Assembly: GCA_947628185.1 (NCBI GenBank)
Contig: CANQYW010000016.1
Coordinates: 1-38,607 of the forward strand
Source: an uncultured Oscillospiraceae bacterium
GTDB taxonomy: Bacteria > Bacillota > Clostridia > Oscillospirales > Oscillospiraceae
DNA length: 38,607 bases
Reading direction: 5' to 3'
Of the stretch, positions 33,549 through 38,607 are shown in pieces (the stretch's first letter is position 1; each line of letters starts with the position of its first letter). The notes below the pieces were generated by a model. That model was not told the DNA's origin, did not search any database, and was given only the letters and a program-made list of their open reading frames with translations. The position numbers and the translations under genes are program-made.

Positions 33549-33577
33549 ATTATATCATATCGCGTGTTTGGAGTCAA
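33549..33577 (-). promoter_or_regulatory. Promoter of the galE operon
   Basis: Minus strand TTGACT (33577-33572), 17-bp spacer, TATAAT (33554-33549); leader of about 65 nt. A strong near-consensus promoter. Confidence 0.88.
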
Positions 33578-33622
33578 CTTTGTGAGTCTGGGCTCTCCAA
33601 GTCTCCGTTCTATCTATTTCAC

Positions 33623-34468
33623 TCAATCACTCAGCGGGCGCCCCTCGTAGCCTATCATCAGCCCTCCGCGCTCGGCGTAGAAGGAGCAGAGGGCCGTGCA
33701 GGGGACGATGGCGATGTCCGAGGGCCCGAAACGCTCCCGCACCGCCTCGGCGAACCTCTCCGCCAGGGGCTCGTTGAGACAGTGGGCCACCCGCACCTTT
33801 CCGCCATGGAAACCCTGGCGCGCCATCTCGTCCGTCAGTTTCCTTATCGCCGCGGCGTCGCAGCGGCACTTATGTAAGAGCTCCAGCGTGCCCCTGGCGC
33901 TGGCCATGCCCACGAGACGTATCCCCAATAGCCCCGCAAGTTTCGCCGCCACAGGGCTCACCCGGCCGTTGGCGGCAAGATTTTGCAGGGATTGGAGGGC
34001 GAAGAGGAGGCGCGTGCTCCTGCTGTACGCCGCGACGCCCTCACGGATCTCCTCGAAATCCTTCCCCGCCAGCGCCAGCTCCCGCAGTTTCTCCAAAATG
34101 AGCTGGAGCTCCGGCCCCGCGGAGAGGCTGTCCAGCACGAACACCTTGGCCCCCGGGCGGAGCTGTATGTACTCCCGCCGCGCCTGATCGGCGCAAGCGA
34201 AACTCCCGGAGAGCGCCCCGGTGATGGTGACGGCGAAGACGACCTCCGCGCCCCCGAAGGCCTCCAACCACTCGGAGGCGTTGGGACAGGAGGTCCCGGA
34301 CTTCCCGCCGTACTCGGCCAAGTCCCGAACCATCCCCTCCACGTCGAGCCCCGGGACGTCCACATACTCCCTGCCCCCGGCGACGATTTTCAGCGGCACC
34401 ACGGCGTAGTCCACCCCCTCGAGCCTAAATATATTGGAGGAGGAGTCGGACACGATCCTGACCGGCAT
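33623..34468 (-). CDS. DegV-family lipid-binding protein
   Basis: 281 residues from the ATG at 34468, supported by GAGGTGA 5 nt upstream; an in-frame ATG at 34528 overlaps the promoter. N-terminal VRIVSDSSSNI and GKSGTSCPNASEWLEAF, then VTITGALSGSF: the serine-rich motifs that bind the fatty-acid carboxylate in DegV/FakB proteins. DegV proteins bind fatty acids, and FakB members present them to the kinase FakA; no FakA is nearby. Divergent from a DUF1836 regulator-like gene. Confidence 0.92.
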   Translation of the reverse strand: MPVRIVSDSSSNIFRLEGVDYAVVPLKIVAGGREYVDVPGLDVEGMVRDLAEYGGKSGTSCPNASEWLEAFGGAEVVFAVTITGALSGSFACADQARREYIQLRPGAKVFVLDSLSAGPELQLILEKLRELALAGKDFEEIREGVAAYSRSTRLLFALQSLQNLAANGRVSPVAAKLAGLLGIRLVGMASARGTLELLHKCRCDAAAIRKLTDEMARQGFHGGKVRVAHCLNEPLAERFAEAVRERFGPSDIAIVPCTALCSFYAERGGLMIGYEGRPLSD

Positions 34469-34526
34469 GAGGATCACCTCGCATAGCATATTCAAAACGC
34501 GGCATTCGCAACCCGTTTCTTCTATC

Positions 34527-34555
34527 ACTATACAGGGTATTCAATACCTTGTCAA
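34527..34555 (-). promoter_or_regulatory. Promoter of the degV gene
   Basis: Minus strand TTGACA (34555-34550), 17-bp spacer, TATAGT (34532-34527). The spacer is almost filled by a palindrome, listed separately. Confidence 0.88.
34533..34551. promoter_or_regulatory. Palindromic operator inside the degV promoter spacer
   Basis: CAGGGTATTCAATACCTTG: perfect core GGTATT-C-AATACC (34536-34548), with CA/TG outer pairs. Placement between -35 and -10 on one DNA face is how MerR-type regulators bind, and the adjacent divergent gene encodes a protein with a MerR-like N-terminus. Confidence 0.65.
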
Positions 34556-34584
34556 GAGATATTTAATAATAGTACACGGCTCGG

Positions 34585-34613
34585 TTGATTTGTACGATAA
34601 GGTGTGATATAAT
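34585..34613 (+). promoter_or_regulatory. Promoter of the DUF1836 gene
   Basis: TTGATT (34585-34590), 17-bp spacer, TATAAT (34608-34613), about 30 nt before the ATG at 34645. Its -35 is 29 bp from that of degV, so one bound regulator could affect both. Confidence 0.8.
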
Positions 34614-34644
34614 CCTTGAAAAGTGTCGGGGGAGGGTTCGGCGC

Positions 34645-35181
34645 ATGGACAACGAGAGAAGGGCACGTATCGCGAGGACGGTGGAGGGTTTCAGTCTGCC
34701 CAAGTACACGGAGATCCCCGACGTGGGGCTCTTTTTGGAGCAGACGGTGAAGTATGTGAACTCCTATCTCTCGGCTCTGCCTGGGGCCTCCATCACGGGC
34801 TCCATGGTGGGGAACTATGTGAAGATGGGGCTCGTGGCGAACCCGGTGAAGAAACAGTACGACCGGGAGCGGATAGCGTACATCTTTTTCATCGCGGTGG
34901 TGAAGTTGGTGCTAAGTTTGGAGCAGATAAAGCTCTTCATGGGGCTCCAGCGGCGCACATATCCGGCGGAGGTGGCCTACGGGTATTTCCGGGAGGAGCT
35001 GAAGAACGTGCTGGACGTGGTATTCGGCCTGAAGGACAAGCTGGACGCGGTGGGCTCGGACCGCGTGACGGACGAGAAGGACATGCTGAGGACCACCATA
35101 ATCACCGTGGCGCACAAGATATATCTTGACAGGTTCTTCGAGTCCGTGGCAGGGGAGTCAAGCAGCGCGGAGGGGATGTAA
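34645..35181 (+). CDS. DUF1836-family, MerR-like HTH protein
   Basis: 178 residues from the ATG at 34645 (GGGGGAGG 9 nt upstream); a longer frame starting at 34585 would begin inside the promoter. Segments LPKYTEIPDVGLFLEQTVKYVNSYL, SMVGNYVKMGLVANPVKKQYDRERIAYIFFI and LSLEQIKLFM match DUF1836, whose N-terminal part resembles the winged helix of MerR regulators. The C-terminal half is helical with no clear ligand motif. The family's function is not established; position opposite degV suggests it regulates that gene and itself. Confidence 0.85.
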   Translation: MDNERRARIARTVEGFSLPKYTEIPDVGLFLEQTVKYVNSYLSALPGASITGSMVGNYVKMGLVANPVKKQYDRERIAYIFFIAVVKLVLSLEQIKLFMGLQRRTYPAEVAYGYFREELKNVLDVVFGLKDKLDAVGSDRVTDEKDMLRTTIITVAHKIYLDRFFESVAGESSSAEGM

Positions 35182-35188
35182 ATGCGAA

Positions 35189-35221
35189 AAAACGGAGCTG
35201 CGGCAATGTCAGCTCCGTTTT
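35189..35221. terminator. Bidirectional terminator between DUF1836 and the convergent small gene
   Basis: AAAACGGAGCTG, 9-nt loop, CAGCTCCGTTTT: twelve pairs with a T run in each direction. It lies 8 nt after the DUF1836 stop and about 40 nt after the end of the minus-strand gene. Confidence 0.9.
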
Positions 35222-35262
35222 GTATTTATCTCCTAATTCCCATTTTCAATTATCCTCCCCCA

Positions 35263-35649
35263 TCACCGCCCGGCGGTCTCTACCGCCACCTCTTTTGCCG
35301 CTATGTGCAGCTCTTCGCCGGTGAACGTCTGAAACAGCATGTAGAGGGAGTCCCGCAGCGATCCTCCAGGCTCTGTTAGGAAATTCGCCAGCTCCGAATA
35401 GTCATCCTCCACCGTCAGGGAGACGAGGGTCCCCCAGTTGCCGCGCTGCCGGCCTCTTATGGCCAGCGCGGCGGCGATATCGAGGAACGTGAAGGCGATC
35501 CTCTCGCCGAAGATGGGATTATATAGCTCCACCCTGACGCTGTTCGTCCGGCGGTCGTACTCGACAGTCTCAACTTTCGCGTCGTGGACGCAGCTCGTGT
35601 ACAAAAACTCCCGCAGCTCCCCGGCGGTGTCTCTATTGAATCTCTCCAT
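35263..35649 (-). CDS. Uncharacterised protein coupled to trkH
   Basis: About 128 residues from the ATG at 35649, which overlaps the trkH stop (TGATG); a GTG at 35652 is in frame. I do not recognise the family. No signal peptide or membrane helix; mixed alpha/beta with alternating strands around SCVHDAKVETVEYD, SVRVELYNPIF and RIAFTFLDIAA, and an acidic C-terminal half. Coupling to the potassium-channel gene suggests an accessory role or co-regulation, but this is only context. Alternatively an unrelated cytoplasmic protein carried by the operon. Confidence 0.75.
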   Translation of the reverse strand: MERFNRDTAGELREFLYTSCVHDAKVETVEYDRRTNSVRVELYNPIFGERIAFTFLDIAAALAIRGRQRGNWGTLVSLTVEDDYSELANFLTEPGGSLRDSLYMLFQTFTGEELHIAAKEVAVETAGR

Positions 35650-37088
35650 CACTTTCGCCAGGTCCCGGGCGCCAGGAGGAGCAACATGGGGAATATCTCC
35701 AGCCGCCCGGCCAGCATGTCGAACATCAGCACGAACTTACTGAGGGCCGAGAACCCGGCGAAGTTCCCGGTGGCGCCCACCACCTCAAGTCCCGGGCCGA
35801 TATTGTTGAGCGTCGCCGCCACGGCCGTGAAACTCGTTATGAAGTCGAAATTATCCACCGTCACGATGAGCATGGACACCGCGAAGACCATGACGTAGGC
35901 CAGGAACCACATATTGGAGCTGCGCACCACGTCCTCGTCCAGGGCCTTGCCGTCCATGCGCACCACGTTCACGGACCTGGGGTGTATGACGTGCTTGAGC
36001 TCCCGGGCCACGTTCTTGCAGTACATGGTGATGCGGGAGACCTTGATGCCGCCGCCGGTACTTCCGGCGCAGGCGCCGATGAACATGAGGCCCACCAGCA
36101 CGGACTTGGAGAACGTGGGCCAGAGGTTGAAGTCCACGGTGGAGAAACCGGTAGTCGTCATGATGGATGAGCACTGGAAGGCCCCGTGTAGGAGACAGTG
36201 CCCGAAGTCCCCGTACCCCCGGAGGAACAGCTCCAGCGTCACCGCGCCGGTGGCGAAGGCGAAGATGGAGATATAGCGCCAGACCTCCTCAATGCCCAGG
36301 GCGCTGCGGAACCGGCGCATGATGAGGTAGAAGTAGAAGTTGAAGTTCACACCGAAGGCCAGCATGAAGAATGTGACGACCACTTGGATGTAGGTGCTGT
36401 AACTGCCCAGGCTCGAATTCAGTATCCCGAAACCTCCCGTACCGGCGGAGCCGAAACTTATGCAGATGGCTGAGAAGGCGTCCAGCCCCCCGGCCACCAT
36501 CATGAGGAACTGGGTGACAGTCATGCCGAAATATATCCCATATAGGTACACGGCCGTCCGCTGGAGTCTCGGCACCAGCTTGCCCACCGTGGGTCCCGGG
36601 CTCTCCGCCCGCATGAGGAGTATGCTCTGGCCCCCGGCCATGGGCAGCAGCGCCAGCAGGAACACGAGGACCCCCATGCCGCCGATCCAGTGGGTGAAAC
36701 TGCGCCAGAAGAGGAGGCTCCTGGGCATGGCCTCCACGTCCAGCAGTATGCTGGCGCCGGTGGTGGTGAAACCGGATATGACCTCAAAGAGCGCGTCCAC
36801 AAAGGATGGTATGCACCGGGAGATGAAGAAGGGCAGCGCCCCGGCGAGGGACATGAATATCCAGCTCAGCGCCACTGTCACGAACCCCTCCCGGGCGTAA
36901 AACGCCTGGTTCCGGGGCTTTTTCGCGGCCATCGCCACCCCGGGGACGGCCGCCATAAGTATTGCCGCGATGTAGGACGCGGCGTAGGGCTCGCCGAATA
37001 TGAGGCACAGCGCCAGGGGTATCAGCAGGAACACCGCCTCAATGCAGAGCACCCAGCCGACGATGTACCTTATTATGGAGTAATTCAT
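35649..37088 (-). CDS. trkH: Potassium uptake protein TrkH
   Basis: 479 residues with about ten membrane helices plus pore loops. The four pore motifs are visible: GFTTTGASI, FGSAGTGGFGI, MTTTGFSTVDF and ATLNNIGPGL, each with the filter glycine. Forms the potassium-conducting membrane subunit gated by TrkA. Start 3 nt after the trkA stop. Confidence 0.95.
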   Translation of the reverse strand: MNYSIIRYIVGWVLCIEAVFLLIPLALCLIFGEPYAASYIAAILMAAVPGVAMAAKKPRNQAFYAREGFVTVALSWIFMSLAGALPFFISRCIPSFVDALFEVISGFTTTGASILLDVEAMPRSLLFWRSFTHWIGGMGVLVFLLALLPMAGGQSILLMRAESPGPTVGKLVPRLQRTAVYLYGIYFGMTVTQFLMMVAGGLDAFSAICISFGSAGTGGFGILNSSLGSYSTYIQVVVTFFMLAFGVNFNFYFYLIMRRFRSALGIEEVWRYISIFAFATGAVTLELFLRGYGDFGHCLLHGAFQCSSIMTTTGFSTVDFNLWPTFSKSVLVGLMFIGACAGSTGGGIKVSRITMYCKNVARELKHVIHPRSVNVVRMDGKALDEDVVRSSNMWFLAYVMVFAVSMLIVTVDNFDFITSFTAVAATLNNIGPGLEVVGATGNFAGFSALSKFVLMFDMLAGRLEIFPMLLLLAPGTWRK

Positions 37089-37091
37089 ATC

Positions 37092-38459
37092 TCAGCTCTC
37101 CAGAATATCGTTGATGGACTGGAGCCTTCGCTCCGTCGTCACCACCACCACCGTGTCGCCCCGGCGGATGATGTCCCGGCCGGTGGGTGTTATCACCTTG
37201 CCGCCCCGGTAGATGCAGCAGAGGAGGATATTCGGTATGAGCCGCAGCTCGGAGAGGGGCTTGCCGGTGACAGGCGACTCCCCACGGATGTAGAACTCCA
37301 GCGCCTCCACCCGGCGTCCCGCGAGGTAGTATAGGGACTCAATATTGCTGGACTCGGAGGAGTTGTGCATGGCCCTCACGTACCTGAGGATGCTGAAGGC
37401 CGTTATCTCCTTGGGATTCACTATGCTCCCCACAGGCAGCTCCTCCGTGACCTCCGTAAAACCCACGGTGCTGACCTTAGTTATTGTGCGGAGGTTCGCG
37501 ATCTTCTTGGCGTAGAGGGAGAGGAGTATGTTCTCCTCGTCGAGCTCCGTGAGGGAGACGAAGACGTCGCTGCCCGTGATGCCCTCCTCCAGTAATAGCT
37601 GTCTATCCACGGCGTCTCCGTTTATGACGTCCGCCTTCGGCAGGGCGGCGGAGAGCTCGTCGCAGACGGCCTTATTCTTCTCGATTATCTTCACCCGGTT
37701 GTTGGCCGCTAAGAGCTGCTCCGCGAGATAATAACCCATGCGCCCGCCGCCCACGATCATGACGGACCTGGAGGGGCGCACGGGACAGCCTATGCGCTTA
37801 AATAGCGCGTGCATCTCATTGGGGGGCGTTATGATGTATATGCTGTCGCCGGCGTGGAGTGTGGTGTTGCCCCGGGGGATGAGCACCTCCCTGGTGCCCC
37901 GGCGCTCAAGTATGCAGATGAGGGTGTGGCGGTTTATCTTGTTGGAGAAGTCGATGACCCGCATGTTGTCAAGGGGCGACCCCTCCGGGATCACGATCTC
38001 GATGAGATTCACCCGGCCCTTGGCGAAGGACTCCACCGTCATGGCGTTGGGTATCTGGATGAGGTCGAATATCTCCCCCGCGGTGGCGGACTCCGGGTTT
38101 ATGGCCATGGAGAGGCCCAGTTCCTCTTTGAGGAACCCGATCTCCCTGTAGTAGACGGGGTTGCGCACCCGGGCTATCGTCTGGACGCCGCTATACTTCT
38201 TCGCCATGAGGCAGCAGAGCATGTTGACCTCGTCCTTGTCCGAGACGGCGATGAGGAGGTCCGCGTCCCGAAGGCCCGCCTCCTCCAAAATCTCGTGGCT
38301 GACGCCGTTCCCCGCCACGCCCTGGATGTCAAGTTTCTCAAGCACCGGGTTGAGCCTGGCGGAGTTCGTGTCCACCAGAGTTATCTCGTGGCCCTCCGAG
38401 CTTAAATTGTCCGCCAGGGTGTATCCCACGCCTCCGGCGCCGATGATTATAATGTTCAA
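37092..38459 (-). CDS. trkA: Trk potassium uptake regulatory subunit TrkA
   Basis: 455 residues from a TTG at 38459 with GGAGG 7 nt upstream; this gives the normal N-terminus NIIIIGAGGVGYTLADNL, while an in-frame upstream ATG adds 19 unrelated residues. Two RCK repeats: the first NAD-binding site GAGGVG, the second MIVGGGRMGYYLAEQLL near residue 230, each followed by a TrkA-C domain. Cytoplasmic ring that gates TrkH in response to nucleotides. No clear promoter; may be read from the tRNA-Trp side. Confidence 0.94.
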   Translation of the reverse strand: MNIIIIGAGGVGYTLADNLSSEGHEITLVDTNSARLNPVLEKLDIQGVAGNGVSHEILEEAGLRDADLLIAVSDKDEVNMLCCLMAKKYSGVQTIARVRNPVYYREIGFLKEELGLSMAINPESATAGEIFDLIQIPNAMTVESFAKGRVNLIEIVIPEGSPLDNMRVIDFSNKINRHTLICILERRGTREVLIPRGNTTLHAGDSIYIITPPNEMHALFKRIGCPVRPSRSVMIVGGGRMGYYLAEQLLAANNRVKIIEKNKAVCDELSAALPKADVINGDAVDRQLLLEEGITGSDVFVSLTELDEENILLSLYAKKIANLRTITKVSTVGFTEVTEELPVGSIVNPKEITAFSILRYVRAMHNSSESSNIESLYYLAGRRVEALEFYIRGESPVTGKPLSELRLIPNILLCCIYRGGKVITPTGRDIIRRGDTVVVVTTERRLQSINDILES

Positions 38460-38502
38460 GTCCTCGCCTCCAATGACGGTATAAAAAGCGGCAGATAAAC
38501 GG

Positions 38503-38529
38503 AAAAGCCCCGCCATAAGGCGAGGCTTT
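38503..38529 (-). terminator. Terminator after tRNA-Trp
   Basis: Minus strand AAAGCCTCGCC, TTAT loop, GGCGGGGCTTT plus further T: ten pairs and one mismatch, 2 nt beyond the encoded CCA end of the tRNA. Confidence 0.82.
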
Positions 38530-38531
38530 CC

Positions 38532-38607
38532 TGGCAGGGGTTGAAGGGATCGAACCCTCGGCCTACGGTTTTGGAGACCGCCGCTCTACCAGCTGAGCTA
38601 AACCCCT
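38532..38607 (-). tRNA. tRNA-Trp (anticodon CCA)
   Basis: Complete cloverleaf on the minus strand: acceptor AGGGGTT / AACCCCT, D-arm TAGCTCAGCTGGTAGAGC, anticodon loop CTCCAAA with CCA as anticodon, T-arm GGGTTCGATCCC, discriminator G and encoded CCA end. Its 5' end is the last base of the window, so the promoter is outside. Confidence 0.97.

Noticed and set aside
33479-33577. N-terminal extension of galE starting at 33577
   Set aside because: It would translate across the promoter; the GalE family begins at the ATG at 33478.
1-38607. CRISPR array, transposon ends, phage genes
   Set aside because: No regularly spaced repeats, transposase, integrase or structural phage genes were found on either strand.

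Overview
The window comes from a high-GC, strictly anaerobic Gram-positive bacterium, most likely a clostridial gut commensal of the Oscillospiraceae type. This rests on a complete Rnf ferredoxin:NAD+ complex, a one-polypeptide pyruvate:ferredoxin oxidoreductase, rubrerythrin, a glnA / ANTAR-regulator / gltB nitrogen operon, DegV and DUF1836 proteins, and sigma-A promoters with 17-bp spacers. The species cannot be named from the sequence alone. Nearly all genes are chromosomal housekeeping genes on the minus strand. I see no transposase, phage or CRISPR signature.

Layout, left to right. 1-5343: minus-strand nitrogen-assimilation operon glnA, ANTAR antiterminator, gltB (gltB runs off the left edge), with a consensus promoter and a terminator-like leader hairpin. 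5421-6266: dapF. 6368-11379: rnfCDGEAB operon with its promoter. 11470-14321: ruvX on the minus strand, diverging from a plus-strand rpmG-secE-nusG-rplK-rplA operon that ends in a strong terminator rather than continuing into rplJL. 14328-15678: a DUF4143-type AAA ATPase, probably accessory. 15688-19399: nifJ with promoter and terminator. 19458-22295: glpK, rubrerythrin (Fur/PerR-like box) and an HdeD-type membrane protein. 22314-24661: plus-strand ECF sigma factor and a membrane anti-sigma factor with an RsgI-like core, three PepSY-like repeats and a His/Asp tail. 24614-25140: a 527-bp non-coding stretch with its own promoter, a probable structured RNA of about 240 nt, a terminator, and AT-only and purine-rich DNA. 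25141-30303: an operon-like block of LytTR regulator, sensorless GHKL kinase and two ABC exporter half-transporters. 30386-33577: galE, nucleotidyltransferase and N-acetylhexosamine-1-kinase-like genes. 33623-35221: divergent degV and DUF1836 regulator with a palindrome inside the degV promoter. 35263-38607: trkA, trkH, a coupled small hypothetical gene, and tRNA-Trp.

Together, NifJ makes reduced ferredoxin, Rnf turns it into an ion gradient and NADH, GlnA/GltB assimilate ammonium under probable antitermination control, and rubrerythrin detoxifies peroxide. The least explained parts are the non-coding RNA locus, the sigma/anti-sigma pair, the degV/DUF1836 control region, and the sugar-nucleotide operon, which looks like a salvage route to UDP-N-acetylhexosamines. 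All functional statements are family-level inferences from reading the sequence; no database search was run.
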